From NCBI GenBank assembly GCA_905181815.1, contig CAJIZA010000001.1, positions 496,001 to 560,000 on the forward strand: a DNA stretch of 64,000 nt, written 5' to 3'. Under the pieces are notes generated by a model. The model worked only from the letters and a program-made list of their open reading frames with translations. It was not told the DNA's origin and did no database searches. Within the stretch, counting starts at the first letter, position 1; each line of letters starts with the position of its first letter. A program made the translations under genes and the position numbers. This DNA comes from an uncultured Planktomarina sp. (GTDB taxonomy: Bacteria; Pseudomonadota; Alphaproteobacteria; Rhodobacterales; Rhodobacteraceae). This document shows positions 7,865-17,630 of the stretch, in pieces.

Positions 7865-8761
7865 GTGTTGGACTGGTTCATCTGGTTTTTTCAAAGCCTC
7901 GTAATGGCTTTCTACAACATTGGCTATGCAATCACACATCCCGCCCTATGGCTGGATTGGACCGAGGGCAAAGCGGTCATGCGGTTCATCTATTATGGTG
8001 CCTCACAAGAGCTTTTTTTCGCGGTCCTGGCCCTATTTTTTACCCTCACTGCTCTGGGCCTGTGGCGCAACGCCATCCTTTGGGGCGCCGTTCGTGTCTT
8101 GGAGGGATTTGCCAATACCGTTGGCCGCTTTGCGGCTTGGGCTGGCCTATTGATGGTGTTGCAGCAGATTGTTATTGTCTTTATTCAACGAATTTTCCTG
8201 GAGGCACAAATCACCTTTGGATTTGGCGTTGGTTTAAGTAAGGATATCAGCTGGTACGCCGAAGAGCTTAAATTTTACAATGCGATGATCGTGTGTCTTT
8301 GCGCCGCCTATACCTTTGTTCAAGGTGGGCACGTGCGGGTAGATTTGATTTATTCAGTCGTCAGCTACCGCACCAAGCGGATTATTGATATGCTGGGCAG
8401 CCTGTTTTTCATGGTGCCTGCCGCGGTGCTCACTTGGATGTATTCCTGGTATTTTCTTTGGCGGCACCTGGTCACGCCAAAAGTGTCTGCCAGTGACACG
8501 CTGCAACGGTTGGTGGACGGAAAATCACGGGCGTTTAAGTGGAATGTTGAAACAATTGGATTTTCTCCCAATGGGTTCAACGCATATTTTCTCTTTAAAA
8601 TTTTGCTGGTGCTCTTCTGCGCCATGATCGTTCTGCAAGCTATCGCGTTTTTCTACCGGTCATATCTGGAAATGAGAGAGGGCGAAGCGTCTGAGGGCAA
8701 ATACCTCGATCGAGATCAACTTGGCGACGAAGAGGCCGAATTGGCCGCAGACATTCATTAG
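7865..8761 (+). CDS. TRAP transporter small membrane subunit (DctQ family, enlarged)
   Basis: A 298-residue integral membrane protein, well above the usual 160-200 residues of DctQ. An N-terminal extension with two or three hydrophobic segments (MLDWFIWFFQSLVMAFY; LFFAVLALFFTLTALGLW) precedes the DctQ core. The core shows FYNAMIVCLCAAYTFVQGGHVRVDLIY, split here as FYNAMIVCLCAAYTF / VQGGHVRVDLIY near residues 138-165; HVRVD is the hallmark. The tail is acidic and cytoplasmic. The start is GTG at 7865, preceded by GGGGGGATAG. It forms a unit with the large permease 11 bases downstream. Enlarged DctQ partners of enlarged DctM subunits are known among Roseobacters. Substrate follows the TakP-like receptor. 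Confidence 0.85.
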   Translation: MLDWFIWFFQSLVMAFYNIGYAITHPALWLDWTEGKAVMRFIYYGASQELFFAVLALFFTLTALGLWRNAILWGAVRVLEGFANTVGRFAAWAGLLMVLQQIVIVFIQRIFLEAQITFGFGVGLSKDISWYAEELKFYNAMIVCLCAAYTFVQGGHVRVDLIYSVVSYRTKRIIDMLGSLFFMVPAAVLTWMYSWYFLWRHLVTPKVSASDTLQRLVDGKSRAFKWNVETIGFSPNGFNAYFLFKILLVLFCAMIVLQAIAFFYRSYLEMREGEASEGKYLDRDQLGDEEAELAADIH

Positions 8762-8772
8762 GGGCTAGAGCT

Positions 8773-11127
8773 ATGATTTTTGGATTAGATGGCGTCGAAA
8801 TTGGCCTATTGATCGTCTTTCTCTGCCTATTTGGAGGAATTCTCTCAGGCTTTCCGGTGGCCTTTGCCATTGGCGGCGCGGCTGTCATCTCTTTTGGCAT
8901 TATCGCGGCTTTGGACAGCAGCGGGCTGTTGATGCACCAAGCGATTGACAAATCCTCTGCTGAGTTTGGCGCGCTGATAGGCCAAGGGATCAAAGCGGAT
9001 ACGGTAAGCCTCTTCCGATTTCCAGATTTACCACGCATTGAGGTGCCTATCTTCGCCAATGGCTGGGAAGTGGCGCTGGATCGGAATGTGTCTTTCATTG
9101 TCAACCGGATCAACGAGCGAGTCTTGGCGGGACAATCTATTGAGACACTTTTGGCAGTTTTGATGTTTGTTTTGATGGGCATCACTCTGGAACGGTCCAA
9201 AATTGCCAATGATCTTTTGACCACCATGGCGCGGGTCTTTGGCCCCCTGCCCGGTGGCCTCGCAGTCTCTGTTGTCGTTGTGGGCGCTTTCTTGGCCGCC
9301 TCAACCGGCATTGTCGGTGCGACGGTTGTCACCATGGGGCTGCTCAGCTTGCCAACCATGCTGCGCAATGGCTATTCACCGGAGCTCTCCACCGGCGTTA
9401 TCGCTGCCTCTGGTACCTTAGGGCAGATCATTCCGCCCTCTATCGTCATTGTGTTGTTGGGCACTCTAGCCGGCGATCTTTACTCGCGGGCCCAAGAGGT
9501 GCGGGCGCAGTCTTTGGGTTGTACCGATGCCTTGACCTATCTGGGCGAGCCTGCGGTGGTCTCGGTCGGCACCTTGTTCCAAGCGGCGCTTTTGCCGGGA
9601 ATATTACTGGCCGGCCTATATGCGGGCTATGCTTTTGTCTATGCGCTGATCAACCCGTCCAAGGCGCCAGCGGTCCAAATGGGTGGCAGATCTGGAGAAT
9701 CTATTGGCAGAAATCATGCGCTACAATGGTTCTTGGCCGCCCCAATCGCCTTAATCGGTGGGGCAATCCTTCTCGGGCAGGCCAATATGATTGGCTCGCA
9801 GGACATCGCAGTCTCATCACGGTCCGAACTGTCACAAGGCGCTTCCCTTCGGACCAATGTCGGGCCCGACTGCCAGGAGGCGATGATTGAGCTGCACGGG
9901 CAAGAGGCCTGGGATCTGGCCATTTCAGAACAGCTAGCGATTTCGAACGCTGGCGGTGCAGTGGAAAGTCGGGCCCTGTCTGACCAAGAGATTGAAGAAA
10001 ATATTTCGCAGCGTGTCGCAGATGCAGCACCCATTGGGCTCGGGATTGCGATTGGTTTGATCTTGATGACACTGGTTCTGACCACTGCGCGGGGCGTGGC
10101 ACCACGGAAGGACTTCAGACCGCTGGCCATCGGCTTTGCGGGCGTGGCATTAGGGCTGGTTGTGGACATCGTTTTGGTCGGTCCGCGCACATCAGCAGGC
10201 GTTACTTTGATCATTATGTTGCTGCCCATGGCGCTCATATTCTACGGGCTGCGCACTGCGGTAGCGCGTTTGGCAGAAAATGAGTTGATCCGGGTGGTAT
10301 TCCCACCGCTTATTCTCATCGTGGCGGTACTGGGCTCAATACTTGGTGGCATCACAAACCCAACGCCCGCCGCGGCTCTTGGTGCGGGCGGCGCAATCAT
10401 GCTGGCCGCCTTCCGCAAGTTAAAAGATGAGAATAAATCGCCTAAGATCGTCATCGGTTCGGCCTTCGCATTGGTGATCATGCTCTTGGTAGGGATGAAC
10501 TTTGATCTGCGCGTGCGGCAAGATGCGGTGTCATTGGAAAGCTGGGTTGCCTTCTTTGTCGCTCAGGCGGCGTATCTCTTTGCGCTCTTCGGGCTGCTCT
10601 ATGCCTGTTGGACATTGTTCCGCTCTGGCGTCCTAAGCCCAGTGGTGCGCGAGACGGCGAAGGTGACCTCTATGGTATTCACTATTTTGATTGGGTCGCA
10701 ATTGCTCAACCTTGTGGTGATCAGCTTTGGAGGCGAACACTATATCCAAGACTTCCTCAAAAGCTTTGACAGTGAATTCACAGTCTTCTTGATTGTGATG
10801 CTCGTTCTCTTTGTGCTGGGTTTTGTCCTCGATTTTCTCGAAATCATATACATCGTGATCCCCATTGTTGGGCCTGTGATTTATGGCGGAACAATGGATC
10901 CCAAATGGGTCACGATCATGATTGCAGTGAATTTGCAGACCTCATTCTTGACGCCACCCTTTGGATTTGCGCTGTTTTATTTACGCGGCGTCGCACCAAA
11001 AGAAGTCACAACTGGACATATCTACCGCGGTGTTATCCCCTTTGTTTTGATCCAAGTTTTAGGGCTGTTGCTCTTGTTCTGGTTCCCATGGGTCGTAACC
11101 ATCATCCCCAACCTCTTGGCGGGGTAA
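8773..11127 (+). CDS. TRAP transporter large permease (DctM family), oversized
   Basis: A 784-residue ion-coupled permease, nearly twice the usual 425 or so. The N-terminal membrane block (VEIGLLIVFLCLFGGILSGF) and the signature region ASTGIVGATVVTMGLLSLP with GTLGQIIPPSIVIVLLG are typical DctM. Two stretches break the core: a hydrophilic loop near residues 60-115, and a large middle insert (about residues 300-560) with a soluble loop and several additional membrane segments. The C-terminal half then completes the fold (FLDFLEIIYIVIPIVGPV split as DFLEIIYIV / IPIVGPV; TSFLTPPFGFALFYLRG). It uses a sodium gradient by family precedent. It is the last gene of the transporter set, followed by a terminator. 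Confidence 0.88.
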   Translation: MIFGLDGVEIGLLIVFLCLFGGILSGFPVAFAIGGAAVISFGIIAALDSSGLLMHQAIDKSSAEFGALIGQGIKADTVSLFRFPDLPRIEVPIFANGWEVALDRNVSFIVNRINERVLAGQSIETLLAVLMFVLMGITLERSKIANDLLTTMARVFGPLPGGLAVSVVVVGAFLAASTGIVGATVVTMGLLSLPTMLRNGYSPELSTGVIAASGTLGQIIPPSIVIVLLGTLAGDLYSRAQEVRAQSLGCTDALTYLGEPAVVSVGTLFQAALLPGILLAGLYAGYAFVYALINPSKAPAVQMGGRSGESIGRNHALQWFLAAPIALIGGAILLGQANMIGSQDIAVSSRSELSQGASLRTNVGPDCQEAMIELHGQEAWDLAISEQLAISNAGGAVESRALSDQEIEENISQRVADAAPIGLGIAIGLILMTLVLTTARGVAPRKDFRPLAIGFAGVALGLVVDIVLVGPRTSAGVTLIIMLLPMALIFYGLRTAVARLAENELIRVVFPPLILIVAVLGSILGGITNPTPAAALGAGGAIMLAAFRKLKDENKSPKIVIGSAFALVIMLLVGMNFDLRVRQDAVSLESWVAFFVAQAAYLFALFGLLYACWTLFRSGVLSPVVRETAKVTSMVFTILIGSQLLNLVVISFGGEHYIQDFLKSFDSEFTVFLIVMLVLFVLGFVLDFLEIIYIVIPIVGPVIYGGTMDPKWVTIMIAVNLQTSFLTPPFGFALFYLRGVAPKEVTTGHIYRGVIPFVLIQVLGLLLLFWFPWVVTIIPNLLAG

Positions 11128-11145
11128 ATCCGAGAACTCTCGACG

Positions 11146-11176
11146 AAAAAGGGCGCTCAATACGGCGCCCTTTTTT
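11146..11176. terminator. Bidirectional terminator between dctM and bpt
   Basis: AAAAA GGGCGC (11146-11156), loop TCAATACG, GCGCCC then TTTTTT (to 11176). A-run, 6-base GC stem and T-run make it work on either strand. It sits between the converging dctM and bpt genes. Confidence 0.88.
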
Positions 11177-11187
11177 ACGTGATGCGC

Positions 11188-12009
11188 TTACGTCTCGTGG
11201 CTATGTGTCACCTCAGGCATAGCGATTTGAGCGACCTGCTCAGAGATCGATTTGATATCACGCTGATTTTTGTCGCGACTAAAATCATCCTCTGGATCAA
11301 ATTTCCGCCACTGGCTATCTTGAAAAATCTCAACACCTTTGAAACGCGCCTTGTAGTCCATTTTTGGACTGCCAGGCACCCAATAGCCGAGATAGACGTA
11401 GGCCAAGCCAGCTTCACGCGCCATTTCGATGTGATCGAGGATCATATAGGTGCCGATCGAGTCTTGCGGGTGCGACGTATCAAAGAAACTATAGACCAAT
11501 GACAGGCCATCATCGAAGATATCTGTCAGACAAACCGCCTTAAGTTCCCCGTCCGACTGCGTATATTCCATCACACGGCTAGTCACAGGGGTTTCTTCAA
11601 TCATTGCGGCGAACTCGAAAATATCCATATCCGCCATACCGCCTTTCGCGTGGCGCACATCAAGATAGCTGCGAAACAGATCATATTGCTGTTCAGTGGC
11701 CCAAGGGGCGATGCGCCAGCGGCGCAGCGCAGCGTTGCGCCTCAAGATCCGCTTTTGCGATCTACTCGGTTGAAACTTGGCGACATCAATCCGCGCCGAA
11801 AGGCAGGCCGAGCAAGAGGCGCAGGCCGGGCGATACAGAACATTTTGTGACCGCCTGAACCCTTGTTTTGACAAACTATTGTTCAAAATTCCCGCATCCG
11901 TCCCCTGCAACGAAGTGAAAAGCTTTCGCTCCATCCGGTCCTCGAGATAGGGACAAGGTTGGGGCGCGGTAACGTAGAATTGCGAAGCTATGGGAACGGT
12001 ATGACGCAT
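11188..12009 (-). CDS. bpt: Leucyl/arginyl-tRNA-protein transferase (Bpt/Ate1 family)
   Basis: A 273-residue N-end-rule aminoacyl-tRNA-protein transferase. Bacterial members (Bpt) move leucine onto proteins with N-terminal Asp or Glu and mark them for ClpS/ClpAP. The N-terminal domain carries the expected [14 protein letters not shown] and the cysteine cluster [16 protein letters not shown] (near residues 59-74). The C-terminal GNAT-like domain includes [20 protein letters not shown], then [20 protein letters not shown] near 202-221. Both domains are complete. ATG at 12009 follows CTGGAAATC. It is transcribed away from a 200-base gap shared with the nrdJ 3' end. Bpt is favoured over eukaryotic-type arginyl specificity because that is the rule for alphaproteobacteria. 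Confidence 0.92.
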   Translation of the reverse strand: MRHTVPIASQFYVTAPQPCPYLEDRMERKLFTSLQGTDAGILNNSLSKQGFRRSQNVLYRPACASCSACLSARIDVAKFQPSRSQKRILRRNAALRRWRIAPWATEQQYDLFRSYLDVRHAKGGMADMDIFEFAAMIEETPVTSRVMEYTQSDGELKAVCLTDIFDDGLSLVYSFFDTSHPQDSIGTYMILDHIEMAREAGLAYVYLGYWVPGSPKMDYKARFKGVEIFQDSQWRKFDPEDDFSRDKNQRDIKSISEQVAQIAMPEVTHSHET

Positions 12010-12158
12010 GATTTCCAGTTAGATTTTTTCTAAGCCTATCAATCCATGGGATAACCGCCAAGAGTGATTTTTACGATGATGCACTCAAAATGATTGCCCT
12101 CAAGATAATCTGCCCAGGCTAGTGATTTTATCAGGCAGGACAGCAATCTACGGTTCCC

Positions 12159-12186
12159 AAAAAAGGGGCCAGCAAAAGCCAGCCCC
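12159..12186 (-). terminator. nrdJ terminator
   Basis: On the minus strand GGGGCTGGC, loop TTTT, GCTGGCCCC (two G-U pairs), followed by TTTTTT (12164-12159). It begins 22 bases after the nrdJ stop. Confidence 0.88.
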
Positions 12187-12208
12187 AATAGGTTTCAATC
12201 TTATCGCC

Positions 12209-15200
12209 TTAGCTACAGCCGGATGTGCCACCGCAGGTGTTGCACTTCATACAGGTGCCGTTGCGCACCAAGGTATAATTGCCGCATTCACCGCATGGAT
12301 CGCCTTCATAGCCCTGCATTTTTGCTTTAGTCCTATCATCCATAACCGCGGCAGTTGACACCTCGGGGCCGCGTGTTGCCAACGCAACAGCCGCATCCAG
12401 CGCTACGTCCAGTGGCATTGCCTCTTCGGAGACAGCGCCTTGCATTTGGCCGCCCTGATAGACGACAAATTCTTGCGGCACCCGGTTGCGGTGATAGCCA
12501 GTGGAAACCATTTGCTTTAGCACTTCGATACCCTTGGCCGCTTTGCTCTCTTCGACAGCGCGCAGATTGGATGCCCCCTCCTCTTCCCCTCGGCCGATAT
12601 CATCAAATGATGCGCCCTCAGGTTTGACATGGGCCAGATCTTCGCGGTCGAGATAGGAGACCGCCAATTCTCGGAAGATATAATCCAAGATAGAGGTCGC
12701 ATTTTTAATACTATCGTTGCCTTGCACCATGCCAGCTGGCTCAAATTTGGTGAAGGTGAAAGCATCCACAAATTCATCAAGCGGCACACCATATTGCAGG
12801 CCTACAGAGACCGCGATGGCAAAATTATTCATCATCGCCCGGAAGCCCGCACCCTCTTTGTGCATATCAATGAAGATTTCGCCCAATTGGCCATCCTCAT
12901 ACTCACCCGTACGCAGATAGACCTTATGCCCACCGACGATCGCCTTTTGCGTATAACCCCGGCGCCGTTGTGGCATTTTCTCACGGTTGGAGCGGATCAC
13001 CTCTTTGATCAAGACTTTTTCGACGATTTTTTCGGCCAAAACCACTGCTTTTTCCTGAGCGGAACCGGTGGCAAGCACCTCTTCAGCTTCCTCATCATCT
13101 TCAACAAGCGAGGCGGCCAGAGGTTGCGAAAGTTTAGAGCCATCGCGATACAAAGCATTAGCTTTGATCCCTAAGGACCAGCTCAATTCATACGCTGCCT
13201 GACACTCCTCAATGGTTGCGTCATTGGGCATATTGATGGTTTTGGAGATTGCGCCAGAAATAAAGGACTGCGCTGCGGCCATCATATAGATATGGCTGTT
13301 CACACTCAAATACCGCTTGCCCTTTTTGCCGCATGGATTGGCACAATCAAAGATACTGTAATGCTCTTGTTTCAGATGCGGTGCACCCTCCAAAGTCATT
13401 GTGCCGCAAACATGGTCATTGGCCGCATCAATATCCGCACGGCCGAAGCCCAAATGCGTTAGCAGATCGAAGCTTGGATCCATAAGTTTGGCTTCTGGAA
13501 TACCCAGAACACCAGTGCAGAAATCTGCCCCCAGCGTCCATTGATTGAACACAAAACGGATATCAAAGGCTGAGGGCAAAGCAGTCTCAATCTTATCAAT
13601 TTCAGTCTGACCAAAGCCATGGCCAATCAAAGCCGTGTGATTGATCCCAGGCGCATTGCCCAGCGATCCATGACCCACAGCGTAGCTGACGATCTCTTCG
13701 ATTTCATTGCTGCGATAGCCTTGTTTGGCCAATGCGGCCGGCACCGATTGGTTGATGATCTTGAAGTATCCACCACCTGCAAGTTTTTTGAATTTCACCA
13801 GAGCGAAATCTGGCTCGATACCCGTTGTGTCACAATCCATGACCAGTCCGATGGTGCCGGTTGGGGCAATCACAGTGGATTGCGCGTTGCGGTACCCGTG
13901 TTTCTCCCCCAAGGCGATGGCTGTATCCCAGCTCTGTTTTGACAAGGCAACCAGGTTTTGATCCGGGCAATTTGCATGATCGAGCGGCACGGGCTTGATC
14001 GCAAGATCTTCGTAGCCGTCGCTTTCGCCATAGGCCGCATTACGATGGTTGCGCATAACACGCAGCATACTGTTGGAATTTTTCTGGTAACCTGGAAAAG
14101 GCCCCAACTCACCAGCCATTTCGGCTGAGGTGGCGTAGGCCACACCGGTCATCACAGCTGTGAGCGCGCCGCAGAGCGCCCTGCCCTCATCACTGTCATA
14201 GCCCAAACCCATATTCATCAACAGGCCACCAATGTTGGCATAGCCCAGACCCAGCGTACGGAACTCATACGAGCGTTGCGCGATCTCCTTGGAGGGAAAC
14301 TGCGCCATCAAAACGCTGATCTCGAGGGTGACAGTCCAAAGACGTGTGGCATGCACATAGTCGTCCGCCTGAAACTGACCGTTTTCAAAGAAAGTCAACA
14401 AATTCATCGAGGCCAGGTTACAGGCCGTGTCATCTAGGAACATATATTCAGAACACGGGTTGGAACCACGGATCTCCCCGTCCGCAGGGCACGTATGCCA
14501 GGCGTTGACTGTATCATGATACTGAATGCCAGGATCGGCGCAGGCCCATGCCGCATGCCCGACCTGCGCCCAAAGATCGCGCGCTTTTAGGGTCTTGGCG
14601 ACAGATCCATCGGTCCGGTTTAACAATTCCCAATCCGCGTCCTTTTGAACCGCATACAGAAACGCGTCGGTTACGCGGATAGAGTTGTTCGAGTTTTGGC
14701 CTGAGACGGAATTATAGGCCTCAGAATCCCAATCTGTGTCATAGGTTGGAAACTCGATGCTGGTATGACCCTGCTTGGCGTAATCCAACACGCGCTTGAC
14801 ATAGGTTTCCGGAATGGAGACCCGCTTCGCAGCTTTCACCGCCTCTTTCAAAGCGGGGTTCACTTTGGGATCATAAGCATCTGTTGCTGCCCCATCCCAA
14901 GATTTAATTGCTGCGAAAATCAAATTGAGCTTTTCTTCATGCATTTTGGAGCCGGCAACGATTGAGGCCACTTTCTGCTCCTCGATCACCTTCCAGTTGA
15001 TAAAATCTTCGATATCGGGGTGATCTGCATCACAGATTACCATTTTCGCCGCCCGGCGTGTGGTGCCGCCAGATTTGATCGCACCAGCGGCCCGATCCCC
15101 AATTTTCAAAAAACCCATAAGGCCGGAAGATTTGCCACCGCCCGAGAGGTTTTCACCAGCGCCGCGCAAGGAAGAGAAGTTAGTTCCGGTGCCGGAGCCG

Positions 15201-15856
15201 TATTTGAACAAGCGCGCTTCACGCACCCAAAGATCCATGATCCCGCCGTCGTTAACCAGATCATCGGATACGGATTGAATAAAGCACGCATGCGGCTGCG
15301 GGTGCTCATAGCTGCTGTCTGATTTGGTCAGCTTGCCAGTCTTGTAATCGACGTAATGATGACCCTGTGCCGGGCCATCAATCCCATAGGACCAATGAAG
15401 CCCAGTGTTAAACCATTGCGGCGAGTTCGGAGCCGCCCTTTGGGTTGCCAGCATATATCGCATCTCGTCAAAATAAGCGCTGGCGTCCTCTTCAGTGGCA
15501 AAGTAGCCACCCTTCCAGCCCCAATGGGCCCATGCGCCGGCCAGCCGGTCAAAGACTTGCTTAGCGGACGTTTCACCCCCAAATGTTGCGTTTTCTGCAG
15601 CCACACGGCGACGCAAAAAGCTCGGCATACCTGATTCTTTGACCGTCTTAGTCGCGGAAGGCACGCCTGCTTTGCGAAAATACTTCTGCGCCAAAACATC
15701 TGACGCGACCTGCGACCATGATGCCGGAACTTCTAAATCAGCAAGATGAAACACCACTGTGCCATCTGGGTTGCGAATCTCGCTGGTGGTCTTTGTGAAC
15801 TCAATTGAGCTGTACGCGTCTTGATTAGGGCTGGTAAATCGCCGTTCAATCTTCAT
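12209..15856 (-). CDS. nrdJ: Vitamin B12-dependent (class II) ribonucleotide reductase
   Basis: A 1215-residue adenosylcobalamin enzyme that reduces ribonucleotides to deoxyribonucleotides with or without oxygen. The length matches alphaproteobacterial NrdJ. Seen in order: an N-terminal region with [15 protein letters not shown], the active-site zone around [21 protein letters not shown] (split: [11 protein letters not shown] / [10 protein letters not shown]; near residues 465-485), [20 protein letters not shown], and a C-terminal zinc-ribbon-like tail with [15 protein letters not shown] and CMKCNTCGG that carries the redox cysteines. GAGGCAGAG precedes the ATG. No other reductase class is in the window. 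A NrdR-like box lies 106 bases upstream. The gene stands alone, flanked by bpt and tRNA-Pro. Confidence 0.97.
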   Translation of the reverse strand: MKIERRFTSPNQDAYSSIEFTKTTSEIRNPDGTVVFHLADLEVPASWSQVASDVLAQKYFRKAGVPSATKTVKESGMPSFLRRRVAAENATFGGETSAKQVFDRLAGAWAHWGWKGGYFATEEDASAYFDEMRYMLATQRAAPNSPQWFNTGLHWSYGIDGPAQGHHYVDYKTGKLTKSDSSYEHPQPHACFIQSVSDDLVNDGGIMDLWVREARLFKYGSGTGTNFSSLRGAGENLSGGGKSSGLMGFLKIGDRAAGAIKSGGTTRRAAKMVICDADHPDIEDFINWKVIEEQKVASIVAGSKMHEEKLNLIFAAIKSWDGAATDAYDPKVNPALKEAVKAAKRVSIPETYVKRVLDYAKQGHTSIEFPTYDTDWDSEAYNSVSGQNSNNSIRVTDAFLYAVQKDADWELLNRTDGSVAKTLKARDLWAQVGHAAWACADPGIQYHDTVNAWHTCPADGEIRGSNPCSEYMFLDDTACNLASMNLLTFFENGQFQADDYVHATRLWTVTLEISVLMAQFPSKEIAQRSYEFRTLGLGYANIGGLLMNMGLGYDSDEGRALCGALTAVMTGVAYATSAEMAGELGPFPGYQKNSNSMLRVMRNHRNAAYGESDGYEDLAIKPVPLDHANCPDQNLVALSKQSWDTAIALGEKHGYRNAQSTVIAPTGTIGLVMDCDTTGIEPDFALVKFKKLAGGGYFKIINQSVPAALAKQGYRSNEIEEIVSYAVGHGSLGNAPGINHTALIGHGFGQTEIDKIETALPSAFDIRFVFNQWTLGADFCTGVLGIPEAKLMDPSFDLLTHLGFGRADIDAANDHVCGTMTLEGAPHLKQEHYSIFDCANPCGKKGKRYLSVNSHIYMMAAAQSFISGAISKTINMPNDATIEECQAAYELSWSLGIKANALYRDGSKLSQPLAASLVEDDEEAEEVLATGSAQEKAVVLAEKIVEKVLIKEVIRSNREKMPQRRRGYTQKAIVGGHKVYLRTGEYEDGQLGEIFIDMHKEGAGFRAMMNNFAIAVSVGLQYGVPLDEFVDAFTFTKFEPAGMVQGNDSIKNATSILDYIFRELAVSYLDREDLAHVKPEGASFDDIGRGEEEGASNLRAVEESKAAKGIEVLKQMVSTGYHRNRVPQEFVVYQGGQMQGAVSEEAMPLDVALDAAVALATRGPEVSTAAVMDDRTKAKMQGYEGDPCGECGNYTLVRNGTCMKCNTCGGTSGCS

Positions 15857-15961
15857 GTCTCTGCCTCATTTTGCCGTTTAAATACGGCTTTCTAGATAAT
15901 CAACCAGCACTCACTTCTCTGAAACCTGTCTTGGTCCAGGGGCCTCACCGCCTAGTTCGAA

Positions 15962-15977
15962 ACACTACATTTGGTGT
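15962..15977. promoter_or_regulatory. NrdR-like box upstream of nrdJ
   Basis: ACACTACATTTGGTGT matches the NrdR consensus ACACWATATWTWGTGT at most positions and is palindromic at both ends. It lies 106 bases upstream of nrdJ. NrdR usually binds two boxes about 31 bases apart. The sequence at that spacing (AACTGATCTAGTT, 15998-16010) is only weakly similar, so a second box is doubtful. Confidence 0.6.
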
Positions 15978-16267
15978 ATTTCTTCGCTGCCACTACTAAC
16001 TGATCTAGTTTCTGTGGGCAGGTCAACGATTTTTTAACGTTTTTTAAAGGAAAAAATGCTTGACTTAAAAAACGACGTAATTTTACCCTCATGGCTGGGC
16101 CACATGGCCAGATCACCCCTCGCTCGACCCAACGCATCTTGCAAATACACCCTAGAAATTTGGGAACTTTTCCGTAGGGCTTTGCAAATTTTTAAAATTC
16201 AACGCGCTCCACCCACCAGAAGGCCGGCGAGGCCGAAGTTCTAAAGAGTGCTTGATTTGCAGAAAAG

Positions 16268-16344
16268 TGGTCGGGGCGGCGAGATTCGAACTCACGACCC
16301 CCTGTACCCAAAACAGGTGCGCTACCAGACTGCGCCACGCCCCG
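16268..16344 (-). tRNA. tRNA-Pro (anticodon UGG)
   Basis: 77 bases on the minus strand including an encoded 3' CCA. The 7-base acceptor stem pairs CGGGGCG with CGCCCCG. The anticodon stem-loop is CCTGT-TTTGGGT-ACAGG, giving anticodon TGG. The T arm has GTTCGAATC. The D arm is TGGCGCAGTCTGGTAGCGCA. All four arms fold normally. Confidence 0.97.
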
Positions 16345-16391
16345 ACACTGCGCCGTACTTAGGCAATTGGATTAAGAAAGAAAAGGGGTTT

Positions 16392-16862
16392 TCACACACA
16401 GCCGGGGGTTTTTTCGTCTCCGGCCAATCTAGCATGACGCAAAACAGTATCCGAACCTATTTTCAGAGCTGTGGCCAGCCCAGCGTTGATCTCCAAAACA
16501 TATTGCGCCGGTCCAGTTCCGCGCAATGGTGTCTCATCTCCGGGAATCGCATCTGCTCGAATATTTACCAGGCGACCCGCAGAATCGAAAAACAGTATAT
16601 CTAAAGCGATAAACGTGTTTTTCATCCAAAAGGACAGGATGCGCTCACGCTCATAAACAAACAGCATGGCAGAAAACTTGCCCAGCTGGGGCCGGTGCAT
16701 CAAGCCGCGTGCCCGCTCGGCCTCATCATCCATGACTTCGACTTGAAATTTTGCACTGCCCCAAGGCCCAGACAGGTGGACATGACCTTCCTTGCAATCC
16801 GCGGCCCCGATGCTACCAACAAAACAGATAACCGCAGCGAGGATTGCAATATATCGGTTCAT
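16392..16862 (-). CDS. DUF192 family secreted protein
   Basis: A 156-residue protein with an N-terminal signal peptide (MNRYIAILAAVICFVGSIGA, cleavage near residue 20-23), so probably periplasmic. The DUF192 core is clear: FQVEVMDDEAERARGLMHRP, then LSFWMKNTFIALDILFFD, then AGRLVNIRADAIP and QYVLEINAG. Lengths and motifs match the family, whose molecular role is not established. Its ATG at 16862 lies inside ATGA shared with the stop of the decayed cold-shock gene upstream, and its ribosome-binding site GGGAGG lies inside that dead gene. So it was the second gene of a two-gene operon and now depends on a relic for transcription and translation signals. Confidence 0.9.
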   Translation of the reverse strand: MNRYIAILAAVICFVGSIGAADCKEGHVHLSGPWGSAKFQVEVMDDEAERARGLMHRPQLGKFSAMLFVYERERILSFWMKNTFIALDILFFDSAGRLVNIRADAIPGDETPLRGTGPAQYVLEINAGLATALKIGSDTVLRHARLAGDEKTPGCV

Positions 16863-17363
16863 TCTACCCGCGCTGCCTCCCAGCTTAGGATCGCGACGGC
16901 CATAAGGCCACGGTTACCTTCCTCAACTCTCAGGGCTACCCCCTCACCAGCAACCAAACCCTAAAGTCCACAGCGCCGCAAGACATCTATATGCACAAAT
17001 ATGTCCTCAGACTTTCCGAACAAATTTGGCGAACCCAAAACCCTTGGCTTTATCGAACCATTTGATCCGCCCGGGCTGTAGCTCAATCTCCGACAGGGCC
17101 ACATAATCCAGCGCGTCCATTTTCCCCTAGCCAAACTTGTTAAATGAACTGGGAGAGGCTATAGACAAGACCTCAGAGGCCTGGGCTCCCTGATCAGAGC
17201 GATAGGCAATCGCTTTGATCTCAACGCCATCGTCAATCGAACTTTGCCAAAAGTTGCGCAGCACATTGGCGTGCAACAAAATTTCCATATTTACTTCATC
17301 AGAAACAATAAACCTAAAGCCTTTTACGAGATAAAACCAAGTAATTGTTCCGGTAAGCGTCAA
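16859..17363 (-). pseudogene. Decayed double cold-shock-domain protein
   Basis: Two cold-shock domains can be read, but the frame is broken three times. Domain 1 (from 17363, TTG, no clear ATG) reads GTITWFYLVKGFRFIVSDE and ILLHANVLRNFWQSS, with the RNA-binding KGFGF altered to KGFRF and NFGQSS altered to NFWQSS. An in-frame TAG at 17127-17129 ends it. Domain 2 continues in the same frame with GRIKWFDKAKGFGFA, then a one-base insertion in AAATTT (17022-17027) shifts the frame to FGKSEDIFVHIDVLRRCGL. A second TAG (16961-16963) follows, and then GEGVALRVEEGNRGLMAVAI to the final TGA. Intact relatives of this double-domain protein precede DUF192 genes in Roseobacters. Altered key residues argue against mere sequencing error. 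Confidence 0.85.
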
Positions 17364-17630
17364 ACCGCCATTAACAGTGTCTCGGGATATTTTTATCTTT
17401 CAATTTTAAATTGAAATATTAAATTTTTGAATAGTCAAATGGTTATGTCATGAGTTAATTTAGAGGCTCCCTCAACCATACATGCAGCGCGACCATGTAA
17501 AATTTCGCACGCCCGTGCGCCAAATGCGCCTTAACTGGCGCTGCTATTGATACGGGTGCCGCGATGGGCAAATCATCGGTGATGACGCTCTGCGACCGCC
17601 GTCTGACACCTCGGCCAAGTCAAAAACGGC

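Noticed and set aside
8640-9368. 242-codon minus-strand frame inside dctM
   Set aside because: Shadow of hydrophobic coding sequence; rich in Thr, Arg and Pro, with no family features.
15971-16010. GCTGCCACTAC, reminiscent of the B12-box of cobalamin riboswitches, upstream of nrdJ
   Set aside because: It lies on the strand opposite to nrdJ, lacks the flanking conserved elements, and a B12-repressed riboswitch on a B12-requiring enzyme is not expected.
15857-16267. Possible small RNA or gene between nrdJ and tRNA-Pro
   Set aside because: About 400 bases with AT-rich patches and weak inverted repeats, but apart from the NrdR-like box nothing supports a gene or structured RNA.
17364-17630. Gene in the AT-rich gap between the cold-shock relic and pdxH
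   Set aside because: The only open frame there (17564 on) is short, proline/arginine-rich and overlaps pdxH; no ribosome-binding site or homology.
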